Assembly: GCA_023144635.1 (NCBI GenBank)
Contig: JAGLFH010000056.1
Coordinates: 1-61,468, forward strand
Source: Candidatus Auribacterota bacterium
GTDB lineage: Bacteria; Auribacterota; JAFGBW01; JAFGJP01
DNA length: 61,468 nucleotides
Direction of reading: 5' to 3'
In this document: positions 52,399 to 61,022 of the stretch, piece by piece
How positions within the stretch are numbered: position 1 is the first letter of the stretch
How the letters are laid out: each line of letters opens with the position of its first letter
The notes under the pieces: generated by a model
Told to the model about the DNA's origin: nothing
The model's input: the letters and a program-made list of their open reading frames with translations, nothing else
Database searches by the model: none
Made by a program: the position numbers and the translations under genes

Positions 52399-53175
52399 AT
52401 GAAAAAAAATGTAATTTTTAACATCTTTATATTTATTTCTTATTTCTTTTTACTTTCTCCTTTGTATTCAGGAAGCATAGAAGACCTTAAGAAAAAACTT
52501 AATGTAAATAAAGATGAAGGGAAAAGCTCAACTGAACTGAAACTTGATGGTAACGTTGGTCTTACTGAAATTCGCGAAGGTGTTATTTATGTGCCGGCTA
52601 ATTATGACCCCAAAGTTCCCTCAAAGGCCATTCTTCTTTTAAAGTGGTACGACGGATGGCCAAAACAGATAACTGAAATCTGGATGGGGCATGCTGAACA
52701 CAGAGGTTATATTTTAATAGCGCCAGGTTCTTCCGGAAGGAGCTGGGGAAGAGGTGAAAAATCAAAGATAATGAGGTTTTTATCTGCTGTGATGAACAGT
52801 TATAATATTGATAAAAAAAACATTATGGTATTTGGTCATTCTGTCGGTGCTCAAATGGCTTTAAAAATAGGTCTTAAATATCAAAAATATTTTAAGGCGA
52901 TTGTCCTTTGTGCCTGTAATTATGATAAAGCTGTTAGACATTTTAAAACGCCTCTTTTTAGTAGAAATAAAAATGACCAGCCCAGGATATATATAATTCA
53001 GGGAGGAAGTGATAAAAAAACTCCTCCTAAATATGGAAGAAAGACACGGGATAAATTACTGCAGTATGATTATGATGTGACGTATAAAGAAATACCCGGT
53101 CTTGGACACGTAATACCTGATTCTGAGCTTTATCCTGTTATTGACTGGTTTGAAAGCTTTAATTACAGAGAGTAG
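52399..53175 (+). CDS. Secreted alpha/beta hydrolase (esterase/depolymerase-like)
   Basis: A 258-residue protein with a signal peptide (residues 1 to about 25, ending LYSGS). The nucleophile elbow is GHSVGAQMAL (S148), with a likely acid at D205 (IIQGGSDKKTP) and histidine H237 (PGLGHVIPDSE). This resembles the poly(3-hydroxybutyrate)-depolymerase/feruloyl esterase-like group. The ATG at 52399 is preferred to a GTG at 52390, which would add three residues. It follows the gluzincin by 24 nt. Confidence 0.82.
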   Translation: MKKNVIFNIFIFISYFFLLSPLYSGSIEDLKKKLNVNKDEGKSSTELKLDGNVGLTEIREGVIYVPANYDPKVPSKAILLLKWYDGWPKQITEIWMGHAEHRGYILIAPGSSGRSWGRGEKSKIMRFLSAVMNSYNIDKKNIMVFGHSVGAQMALKIGLKYQKYFKAIVLCACNYDKAVRHFKTPLFSRNKNDQPRIYIIQGGSDKKTPPKYGRKTRDKLLQYDYDVTYKEIPGLGHVIPDSELYPVIDWFESFNYRE

Positions 53176-53482
53176 ATTAGACACTAGACACAAGAAATAG
53201 AATAAAAATCAAATTTAATAATATTATTTTAAATATCAAAAATCAATTTACTTTTAAATAGATTCCTGCTAATCCAGGGATGATGACGTTTATTGTTTGC
53301 ATTTACACGGACACAGCACGCTGTGTCCCTACATATATTTTATCTTTTATATGGTCAGATGGGGCTATCCTACACGCGTTTTACTTTTTAAATCCTGTTA
53401 ATCTTGTCAAAATCTTTTAGCTTTTCTTGGTGTCTCTGTGGCTAACATTGCCTTCAATATTTATTCTTTTCCCGTATTCTGC
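53176..53482. repeat. Gap with a near-palindrome and phrase repeats
   Basis: The 338-nt gap (to 53513) has no gene. It starts with GATTAGACACTAGACACAAG. A 20-bp near-palindrome GGACACAGC-AC-GCTGTGTCC lies at 53309-53328. Near 53429-53445 is GGTGTCTCTGTGGCTAAC, a phrase family also seen near dapA and dapL. The promoter of the next gene follows at 53480. Confidence 0.55.
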
Positions 53483-53488
53483 TATAAT
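53480..53488 (+). promoter_or_regulatory. Extended -10 promoter of the metallopeptidase gene
   Basis: TGCTATAAT (53480-53488) is a perfect extended -10 element. No -35 box is visible at the normal spacing, as is usual for extended -10 promoters. It lies 25 nt before the chosen TTG start and excludes the longer upstream reading frame as the true N terminus. Confidence 0.6.
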
Positions 53489-53513
53489 AATACTAAATAC
53501 AGGAGATAATGCT

Positions 53514-54569
53514 TTGTCAAATAGGAATATAGATTTAAATATATTATCAAAAGAAGAACTCCTTAAAATGAGAATCTGCGATCTTCCTATTCAAATAAAA
53601 GGTACATGGCTGCAAACTTGTGTTGATGAGCTTTATAGTGAATTAGAAAAAAAAGGTATAAAATATTTTCCTCCTTGTTATCTTGCCGATGAATGGCTCA
53701 CTCCGGATGGAGAACCTGTTGTAGGTATTGCTTTTTATCTTGCTCACCTTGCGCTGATGAAACTTGAAAAAGAAATGATGCTTGATTGTGAAGGCGGAAC
53801 AAAAGAGTGGTGCATGAAGCTTCTAAGACATGAGGCAGGTCATGCTCTTAATTATGCATATAAGCTGCATAAAAAGAAAAAGTGGCGAAAATATTTTGGA
53901 GAATTTTCAAAGGAATACGGAGATACTTATCGTTTCAGGCCATACAGCAGAAATTTTGTTAGACATTTAGAAGATTATTATGCGCAGTATCATCCGGATG
54001 AGGATTTTGCTGAAACATTTGCTGTTTGGTTAACGCCGGGGAGCTGCTGGCAAGAAAAGTATAAAGGATGGAAAGCATTAAAAAAACTTGAGTTTATCGA
54101 TGAGCTGATGAAAGAGATAAAAAATAAAGAACCGGTTTTAAAAAAAGGTAAAAAATACTGGCAGATATCCAGCATAAAAAAAACGCTTCAAAATCATTAT
54201 AAAAGAAAAATGCATTTTTATGCCGAAGACTTTCCTGATTTTCATGATACTAATCTCAAAAAGATATTTTCTGAAAAAACTGAAGAAAGATCAGAATCCT
54301 CTAATGCGTATACTGTTATTAAAAAATACAGGAAAGATATTTTGAAAAGTGTTTCGGCTTGGACAGGAGAAAAAAAATATATTACTGATGACCTTTTAAA
54401 GACTTTTACAAATAGATGCAGAGAGCTAAAGCTTGTGATACATGAAACGGAAACCTCAGCAGTTCTTAAAATATCAATATATTTGACAACACTTATAATG
54501 AATTATTTATATACTGGTAGGTTCAGGGGGAAAAATGAGAAAAAAGTTGCGTGTTCTTCTGGTCTTTGA
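53514..54569 (+). CDS. Putative zinc-binding metallopeptidase paired with ATP-grasp
   Basis: A 351-residue protein with an HEAGH zinc motif (H106, E107, H110 in LLRHEAGHALNYAY) and a probable third ligand near E167 in DEDFAETFAVW. This matches the 'putative zinc-binding metallopeptidase' group. The TTG at 53514 is chosen because AGGAGA lies 7 nt upstream and a promoter ends at 53488; an in-frame start at 53427 falls in a repeat. There is no signal peptide, so the enzyme is cytosolic. It overlaps the ATP-grasp gene by 35 nt. The substrate is unknown. Confidence 0.8.
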   Translation: MSNRNIDLNILSKEELLKMRICDLPIQIKGTWLQTCVDELYSELEKKGIKYFPPCYLADEWLTPDGEPVVGIAFYLAHLALMKLEKEMMLDCEGGTKEWCMKLLRHEAGHALNYAYKLHKKKKWRKYFGEFSKEYGDTYRFRPYSRNFVRHLEDYYAQYHPDEDFAETFAVWLTPGSCWQEKYKGWKALKKLEFIDELMKEIKNKEPVLKKGKKYWQISSIKKTLQNHYKRKMHFYAEDFPDFHDTNLKKIFSEKTEERSESSNAYTVIKKYRKDILKSVSAWTGEKKYITDDLLKTFTNRCRELKLVIHETETSAVLKISIYLTTLIMNYLYTGRFRGKNEKKVACSSGL

Positions 54570-55551
54570 TACTCCTTTAACAAAGCCTATAGGATATGAT
54601 TATAAAGAGGAATTTAAAGATATTGATTGGAATACGGAAAGAGATGTATATAATGCACTGCTTGATAATGGTCATACTGTCAGGCTTTTGGGAATAAATA
54701 ATGATATAAAGATCTTTTTAGAAGAAATAAAAAACAACAAGCCTGATGTTATTTTTAATCTTGTAGAAGTCTTTGACGGGAAATCTCATCTTGATAAAAA
54801 TTTCGTATCTTTACTTGAAATGATTAATATTCCATTTACAGGGTCTTCTGCAGGAGGGCTTCTTATATGTAACGATAAAGCGATGAGTAAAAAAATATTA
54901 AGCTATCACAAAATTAAAGTTCCACATTTTATGACCTTTTACAGAAAACGGAAAGTATGGTTCTCTAAGCGCCTCAGGCTTCCTTTAGTTGTAAAACCTC
55001 TTTGCGAAGAAGCTTCACGAGGTATTTCTTTAGGCTCCATTGTAGATGATGAAAAAAGTATGATAGATAGGGTTATGTTTATTCATAAAAATATGCAGAT
55101 GGATGCTATTGTAGAAGAATATATTGAAGGGAGAGAGCTTTATATTTCTGTTATAGGAAATAAAAAAATAAAGGCATTGCCGCCGCGTGAAGTTAAATTT
55201 GGTAATGTTCCTGATGATGAGCCGAGAATTGCTACATATAAAGCAAAATGGGATGAAAAGTATAGAAAACGCTGGGATATTAAAAATACTTTTGCGAGGA
55301 ATCTTGCAAATGGAATGGATAAAAAGATGTTTGATATGTGCAAGCGTGCTTACAGGGCTTTAAATATGCGCTGTTATGCAAGATTTGATATTCGGGTTAC
55401 AAACAATGAGCGTATGTTTATTTTTGAAGCAAATGCGAATCCATGTCTTGCAAAGAACGATGAAGTTGCCCAGTCTGCTGAAAAGGCAGGCATTTCTTAT
55501 AACGAGTTGATTCAAAAAATATTGCGTCTTGCATTCAAAAGAGATAACTAG
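54535..55551 (+). CDS. ATP-grasp ligase, D-Ala-D-Ala ligase-like
   Basis: A 338-residue ATP-grasp enzyme. It has an N-terminal domain with VIFNLVEVFDGKSHLDKNF, the central FTGSSAGGLLICNDKAMSKKIL (core TGSSAGGLLICNDKA), PLVVKPLCEEASRGISL, EEYIEGRELYISVIG, and the metal-binding FEANANPC. It is related to D-Ala-D-Ala ligases but lacks the cell wall gene context, so it probably ligates other amino acids or peptides. It overlaps the metallopeptidase gene by 35 nt, which implies coupled translation and a joint role. Confidence 0.82.
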   Translation: MRKKLRVLLVFDTPLTKPIGYDYKEEFKDIDWNTERDVYNALLDNGHTVRLLGINNDIKIFLEEIKNNKPDVIFNLVEVFDGKSHLDKNFVSLLEMINIPFTGSSAGGLLICNDKAMSKKILSYHKIKVPHFMTFYRKRKVWFSKRLRLPLVVKPLCEEASRGISLGSIVDDEKSMIDRVMFIHKNMQMDAIVEEYIEGRELYISVIGNKKIKALPPREVKFGNVPDDEPRIATYKAKWDEKYRKRWDIKNTFARNLANGMDKKMFDMCKRAYRALNMRCYARFDIRVTNNERMFIFEANANPCLAKNDEVAQSAEKAGISYNELIQKILRLAFKRDN

Positions 55552-55620
55552 CGTGCATATTTAGAAATAGAAATTTAATTTTATCTATCATAATATTAAT
55601 AAAATATATAAAAATAAATA

Positions 55621-57432
55621 ATGACAAAAAAAAGAACAAAATTAGTTTATAAAATAATCCGTCAAAATATATTTTTTGCGATCATTCCGCTTATTATTTT
55701 TTGTGTGTTATTCTATGTGTATACAAAAAAAACTTTTGTGATGATAAAAGAAAACGAGGTAGTTGAAGAGATAGGTAACCTTCATTCATCTATAGATGTT
55801 TTTTTATCAAACATAATCAGCAATCTTTCCCTTGCAGCAAACAATCCCGTAATAAGAGGTCCTGAATATTCAAAAGAAAAAAAGGAAAATGAGCTTATAA
55901 GATTAAAGAGCACTCTTAAAATATATCAGGATATTGCTCTTATTTATGAAAAAGGTGATGTTATTTCAATAAACCAAAGTCATAAAAACTTATGGAATGA
56001 AGAAAAATGGTTTGATAAAGCTTTTGAAGGGGAAATTTTAATTTCACCTGTTCACATTGCAGGTGACCCTAGAAGGCATGTTATTGAATTTGCTGTTCCT
56101 GTAAATACAGGGAGTGATCCATATATAATTACAGGTGTTGTATTGATGGAGCATATTTGGAGAATAGTAAGGGATTACAGAATAGATCTGGAAAGTGACA
56201 TAATAGTTTTGAACAACACAGGAGAGGTAATAGCAAATACTGATAATAGCAAGAAAACTAAATCTGTTTTTTATGATGAAATCTTTAAAAAGATCAAACA
56301 TAAAAATAGCGGTTCATTAATAATGGATTATGATAATAATGAAGTTTTTTGTGTTTTTAAAAGAGGACTTATTAGAAACGGTATGAGATCACCGTGGAAA
56401 ATTGTAGTTATTCAGCCTTTTAAAAAAGCTTTTTGGGTTATATATTATTTAAAGATCTTCATATTATCATCTCTTTTACTTTTATCTGTAATCGTTATTA
56501 TCGGAAGTATATTTCAAAGTAATAAAATAGTAAGTCCTTTGAATACTTTTATTGAAAAGATAGAAGATGTAAGAGCAGGGAACCTTTGCGTGAAAACAGG
56601 AATAAAGACAAATGACGAGATAGAGTATTTATCTGAGACTTTTAATTCAATGGTAGAGAATTTAAAGAATATGAAAATGAAGCTGGAAGAAAAAAATATC
56701 AGCCTGCAGAATATTAACGAGGAAATGCAAAAAAGACTTATTATGTCTGAAAAAATAAATATTATAGGTAAGCTTTCAAGCGGATTTTCACATAATTTAA
56801 GGAACACGGTTTTTCTTGTTAAAAACTATATCCGTTCTTCCATAGAAGAGGCGGAACCTCAAAAAAGGGAGGCAATACTTAATACAACGGGTGAAGCTAT
56901 AGATAATATACTTGATACGATAGATCCACTTTTATATTTTGCGAAAAGTCATGAAAAAGAAAGCAAAAGGTTGAGTCTTCGTGAGGTTCTTGAAAATATA
57001 ACAAAAGTTGTTGATCTTTTTTTTGAGAGTAACAGAATAAAATTGATTACAGATTATAAAAATGCTCCTGTAGTAAAAATAAATGAAGGTGATATTCAAC
57101 AGGCCGTTTTGAATATTCTTTTAAATGCAAAAGATGCATATAATGGAGAAGAAGGAGAAGTCGTCTTAAAGCTTTATGATAGAGTACATGATGATAAACG
57201 AGTAGCAGTAATAGAAATAACTGATCAAGGTATAGGGATGAGCAGGGAAACTATTGAAAAGGCTTTTCAGCCTTTTTATTCTACAAAAAATGATGGTAAG
57301 ATAAAAGGAACAGGTGTGGGATTATATATAAGTAAAATAATGGTCGAGAGCAATAGTGGAGAGATACTTGTTAATAGTAAAGTGGGAAAAGGTACTACTT
57401 TTATTATTATATTTGCGGAGGCATTAACATGA
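55621..57432 (+). CDS. Membrane sensor histidine kinase with Cache-like sensor
   Basis: A 603-residue two-helix sensor kinase. TM1 is at about residues 14-32, a periplasmic dCache-like domain spans about 35-275, TM2 is at about 280-300, then HAMP (about 305-355), a dimerisation helix with the phosphorylated H391 in FSHNLRNTVFLVK, and an ATPase domain (NILLNAKDAYNG, ITDQGIGMS, GTGVGLYIS). The residue after the histidine is asparagine rather than the usual acid. It overlaps the NtrC-type regulator by 4 nt, so the pair forms one two-component system. Confidence 0.92.
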   Translation: MTKKRTKLVYKIIRQNIFFAIIPLIIFCVLFYVYTKKTFVMIKENEVVEEIGNLHSSIDVFLSNIISNLSLAANNPVIRGPEYSKEKKENELIRLKSTLKIYQDIALIYEKGDVISINQSHKNLWNEEKWFDKAFEGEILISPVHIAGDPRRHVIEFAVPVNTGSDPYIITGVVLMEHIWRIVRDYRIDLESDIIVLNNTGEVIANTDNSKKTKSVFYDEIFKKIKHKNSGSLIMDYDNNEVFCVFKRGLIRNGMRSPWKIVVIQPFKKAFWVIYYLKIFILSSLLLLSVIVIIGSIFQSNKIVSPLNTFIEKIEDVRAGNLCVKTGIKTNDEIEYLSETFNSMVENLKNMKMKLEEKNISLQNINEEMQKRLIMSEKINIIGKLSSGFSHNLRNTVFLVKNYIRSSIEEAEPQKREAILNTTGEAIDNILDTIDPLLYFAKSHEKESKRLSLREVLENITKVVDLFFESNRIKLITDYKNAPVVKINEGDIQQAVLNILLNAKDAYNGEEGEVVLKLYDRVHDDKRVAVIEITDQGIGMSRETIEKAFQPFYSTKNDGKIKGTGVGLYISKIMVESNSGEILVNSKVGKGTTFIIIFAEALT

Positions 57433-58748
57433 CAGATATATCGTTATTAATAGTAGAAGATGATAACGCTCTTGCGACATTGCTAAAGGAAAAATTTGAA
57501 AAAAGCGGCTGCTCAGTACAAATTGTAAATGATGCAAAAAGCGCAATCTCAGTTATGCAGAAAGACAGCTTTGAGGTATCTCTTATAGATCTTCGTCTTC
57601 CTGATATGGATGGAATAGACCTTTTAAAAGAGTTTAAAAAGATCCGACCTTTTCACCAATCGATAATTCTCACTGGAGTTACCAAGGTAGATAAAGCAGT
57701 TGCTGCAATAAAAGCAGGTGCCTATGATTATGTTACAAAACCCTGTGATCTTGATAAGCTCCAATTTATTGTAGGTAAATCATATGAAAATAATCTTTAC
57801 TTAAGGAGAAAGACAGCTTTCGAATCAACCAAAATCCCGGAGAGCTTTATAGCGGTATCTGATTCAATGAAGTCTATCCTTTCAATTGTAGATATGTCTG
57901 CCAAGACTTCCGGAACAGTGCTTATAACCGGAGAAAGCGGCACAGGAAAAGAGCTTGTTGCCCGTGAGATACATAAAAGAGGCGAAAGATGCAGGGAACC
58001 TTTTGTTGTTATAAACTGTTCTGCAATACCCGAAAGTATTTTTGAGAGCGAACTTTTTGGCCATGAAAAAGGATCTTTTACAAATGCGGTCAGTCAAAAA
58101 ATAGGTCTTTTTGAAGTTGCAAATAAGGGCTCTGTTTTTTTGGATGAGATTTCAGAGATGCCTCTTAGCATGCAGGTAAAGCTTCTAAGAGTGCTGCAGT
58201 TTAAAGAATTTAGAAGGGTCGGCTCAAATTGTACCATGCATACAAATATTAAAATTATAGCAGCAAGTAATAAGGACCTTGCTGAACTTGTAAAGGAAGG
58301 AGCTTTTAGAGAGGACCTTTATTACAGGATTAACGTCCTTGATATAAATATTCCTCCGTTAAGAGAAAGAAAAGAGGCTTTACCTCATTTAATAGATTAT
58401 TTTTTGAAAATATTTGCAGGAGATAAAAAATATAAATTTACGGCTAAAGCAAAAAAAATGATAAATGATTATAACTGGCCCGGAAACGTAAGAGAGCTTA
58501 AAAATGTAATAGAAAGAGCTGTGATCCTTGCAAAAGATAATATTATAACAGATATTGATCTTCGTATTTTTCAAAAAAGTAAAAATTCTGATAAAGAAAG
58601 TGATTTTAATGATTTAGATAAAACACTTGAGGAAGTAGAAAAAGCATATGTTAAAAAAGTGCTGGAATCTCAAAATGGTAATAAAACAAAATCAGCTAAG
58701 AAATTGGGCATTTCAATTCAGACTTTATATAATAAATTAAAAGATTGA
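57429..58748 (+). CDS. NtrC-family response regulator
   Basis: A 439-residue regulator: receiver (residues 1-120, D54 in SLIDLRLPDMDG, K in YVTKPC), AAA+ domain (about 140-370, Walker A GESGTGKE, Walker B GSVFLDEISEMPL), and a Fis-type helix-turn-helix (NKTKSAKKLGISIQTLYNKL). The sigma-54 contact loop reads GSFTNA at residues 215-220 instead of GAFTGA; the key threonine remains. It most likely activates sigma-54 promoters for the pilus or nearby genes, but no clear -24/-12 promoter was found in the gaps I checked. Confidence 0.92.
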   Translation: MTDISLLIVEDDNALATLLKEKFEKSGCSVQIVNDAKSAISVMQKDSFEVSLIDLRLPDMDGIDLLKEFKKIRPFHQSIILTGVTKVDKAVAAIKAGAYDYVTKPCDLDKLQFIVGKSYENNLYLRRKTAFESTKIPESFIAVSDSMKSILSIVDMSAKTSGTVLITGESGTGKELVAREIHKRGERCREPFVVINCSAIPESIFESELFGHEKGSFTNAVSQKIGLFEVANKGSVFLDEISEMPLSMQVKLLRVLQFKEFRRVGSNCTMHTNIKIIAASNKDLAELVKEGAFREDLYYRINVLDINIPPLRERKEALPHLIDYFLKIFAGDKKYKFTAKAKKMINDYNWPGNVRELKNVIERAVILAKDNIITDIDLRIFQKSKNSDKESDFNDLDKTLEEVEKAYVKKVLESQNGNKTKSAKKLGISIQTLYNKLKD

Positions 58749-58767
58749 TTTATTTAAGGAACTACTA

Positions 58768-59187
58768 ATGAAAAATAAAAGAAAAATATTTATTAATAAT
58801 AAAATAATTACCTATATCATATCGCTTTCTTTTCTTGGAAGCTGTATTCTTGGTATTATCTATCTTTTTTTATTTGTGCTAATACCTTCAACCGAAGAAC
58901 CGCTTAGCAGAATTTTTTTTAATAATGATCTTTTGATGTTGAAATATGTTGTAATGATCTTTGTTATTATTTTTGGAATTCTTTGTTTTTCTCTTGGCTA
59001 TGTTTATACGGAAACGGCATTTTTAGGTATTTTTAAAAGGATGAGTAATATTTGTAAGAACATAAAAGATAGAGATGAAAAAATAAAAATGACTTTTAGG
59101 AAAAATGACAAATTTGAATTTTTTGCTGATGATTTTAATGAAATGGTAGAAACATTAAAAAAAGAAACTAAAGAAAAAGACGAATAA
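58768..59187 (+). CDS. Two-helix membrane protein with HAMP-like C terminus
   Basis: A 139-residue protein with two membrane helices (about residues 14-36 and 58-80) and a cytosolic part resembling a HAMP domain followed by a short coiled coil (DDFNEMVETLKKETKEKDE). It lacks kinase, cyclase or methyl-accepting domains. It is 19 nt after the NtrC-type gene and is probably in the same operon, so it may modulate signalling at the membrane. Confidence 0.72.
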   Translation: MKNKRKIFINNKIITYIISLSFLGSCILGIIYLFLFVLIPSTEEPLSRIFFNNDLLMLKYVVMIFVIIFGILCFSLGYVYTETAFLGIFKRMSNICKNIKDRDEKIKMTFRKNDKFEFFADDFNEMVETLKKETKEKDE

Positions 59188-59240
59188 TCCTTATTTATTT
59201 AGTCCAAATAGTTTTTAAACATCTTCTAAATATCAAAGGG

Positions 59241-59280
59241 AACTATCTAAAAATTAGATGGTTTATCTTTGTTTTTATTT
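59241..59280 (+). terminator. Terminator after the signalling operon
   Basis: A 10-bp stem AACTATCTAA (59241-59250) with TTAGATGGTT (59254-59263, one G-T pair) and a 3-nt loop is followed by a T-rich stretch. It ends the kinase/regulator operon. The remaining 200 nt before the pilus gene are AT-rich without further recognisable features. Confidence 0.65.
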
Positions 59281-59480
59281 TACACACCTCATTATCCACA
59301 AAAAAAATTATCTTGTTTATTTATTTATAAAACATCTAAAGTTGTAATGCTAGTGTTTGCAACTTGTTGCGTGATGAAGTCTTTTTTGTTGTGAGCTTTA
59401 ATACAATCTATCCAACAAAAAAATATATTGGAATATTTTATGCTTATATATTTTGCAGAACATAAAACTGGAGAGATAAA

Positions 59481-61022
59481 ATGGATAAAAGATCAGTTAA
59501 AATGAGTTTGAAAGGTGAACGGGGAAGCATGGTAGTAATTGCCCTTTTCATTACAATAATCCTTGGCTTTTTAGTTGCATCTTTAATTACGTTTCAAGCA
59601 GCGAATTACAAGCAGAATATATCTTCTACCTACAGGACAAAGGCTCTTTTTTTAGCAGAAGCTGGTATTCAAAAAGCGCTTTATGATCTTAACTTTGTGC
59701 CGGACTTGAGCGGAATGCAGCAATTAAAGACTAATGACGGAACGCCTGATGGTACGCCTGATACTAGTGTAGCTGGCATAATCGTTCCTAATTATTATAC
59801 ATATACCAATTTCACTCTCGGAAATATTTATGTAAAAATAAACTGCACGGAGATACTTGATGGAAATGATGCAACAGGTGATGTTGATATTGAATCAACA
59901 GGTACTGTTACATCTGTAGGAACAAGGAGGTCTTATGTAAGAAAGCTAAAAGTCCTTGCAAGAGCATCTGGTAATCCCGGAGCAATGTTTCCTGCAGCAA
60001 TATCAACGTTAAATAATATACAGTTAAAAAATGGTATAATTGTAGATAGTTTTAAAAAAGATGCAGGCGGGGATCCTGAATACAACACTGCAGGTGATGA
60101 TACAAGCGGGATTAAATCTTTTGCAAACGGGGATATAATTGCAAATGGAACAACACAGCTTCTTAATAATTCTATAGTTTTTGGAAAGATAATGCTTGAT
60201 ACAAATGAATTTGCAGCAGGATCTGTCGTAGATATTCTGCAGGGAGAAGTCTATACCTATATAGATGCAGATTCTGATAATATTCCTGATAACGAACAAG
60301 GAACAGATTCTATACTTATTAATCCTGCTGGCATTGCAGATCATTATGTAGTAGGAGATACTTATACTCCTGATACTCAGGATGTACAGCTAGGCGCTAT
60401 AAATATTCCTTATGCTGTTACAAGTCTTCGCGGCGCAACGGTTACTGATGGTGGTGAGACTATAGCAGGAGGAAGTTCATATGTTATGAATGGTCCTTCA
60501 GTAGATGCAGCGCTTACGCTTTCAGGTGGTGATTACAAGTTTGACGGTAATCTTATAATGAAAAATGCCAAGGACATAGAAATAACTGGTGATTGCAGAA
60601 TATATATAACAGGTGATTTTACAATGGGTAATTTAGCGCATTTTATAAATACATCAACTGATGCTCTTGGTCAGGAAGTAACACATGAAGTACAGATATT
60701 TTGTGACGGTGATGTGACTTTTGCTCATGGTGCTGATGCAAATACAGATGGTTATACAGACCCTATTAAATTACAAATATATGGGACAGGTTCAAGCGGT
60801 AATATTAATATTGCTCAAGGTGCCCGTTGGTCTGGGGTGGTCTATGCTCCTAACTATTATATTGGAGTAAATCAGGGAGGCGATATTTACGGATCTATAT
60901 CAGGTGGAACAGTTGACCCTAAAAATTCTTTTCAGATTCATTATGATGAAACTTTAAAAGAATTAGACGGAGAAGAATTTGAATCTTTTACAATAGCATC
61001 ATGGAGTGAGGTGGCGCCATGA
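59481..61022 (+). CDS. PilX-type pilus assembly protein with large beta-rich domain
   Basis: A 513-residue protein. The N terminus KGERGSMVVIALFITIILGFLVASLITFQ (core GSMVVIALFITIILGF) is the PilX-N membrane helix, followed by LAEAGIQKALYDL. The rest is a beta-rich domain with a repetitive solenoid look, and three acidic Ca-binding-like stretches (DADSDNIPDNEQG, DANTDGYTDP, and NDATGDVD). The C terminus resembles the uncharacterised domain found on other PilX-N proteins. A GGAGAG precedes the start. It overlaps the next pilin gene by 4 nt. Confidence 0.82.
   Translation: MDKRSVKMSLKGERGSMVVIALFITIILGFLVASLITFQAANYKQNISSTYRTKALFLAEAGIQKALYDLNFVPDLSGMQQLKTNDGTPDGTPDTSVAGIIVPNYYTYTNFTLGNIYVKINCTEILDGNDATGDVDIESTGTVTSVGTRRSYVRKLKVLARASGNPGAMFPAAISTLNNIQLKNGIIVDSFKKDAGGDPEYNTAGDDTSGIKSFANGDIIANGTTQLLNNSIVFGKIMLDTNEFAAGSVVDILQGEVYTYIDADSDNIPDNEQGTDSILINPAGIADHYVVGDTYTPDTQDVQLGAINIPYAVTSLRGATVTDGGETIAGGSSYVMNGPSVDAALTLSGGDYKFDGNLIMKNAKDIEITGDCRIYITGDFTMGNLAHFINTSTDALGQEVTHEVQIFCDGDVTFAHGADANTDGYTDPIKLQIYGTGSSGNINIAQGARWSGVVYAPNYYIGVNQGGDIYGSISGGTVDPKNSFQIHYDETLKELDGEEFESFTIASWSEVAP

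Noticed and set aside
53427..53513. Longer N terminus for the zinc metallopeptidase, looking like a membrane helix
   Set aside because: The segment is encoded by a repeat phrase and the promoter; the extended -10 box lies within it, and TTG at 53514 has a well-spaced ribosome binding site.
59188..59480. Sigma-54 promoter before the pilus genes
   Set aside because: TTTGCAACTTGTTGC near 59360 has a weak likeness to a -24/-12 element, but the GG of the -24 box is missing.
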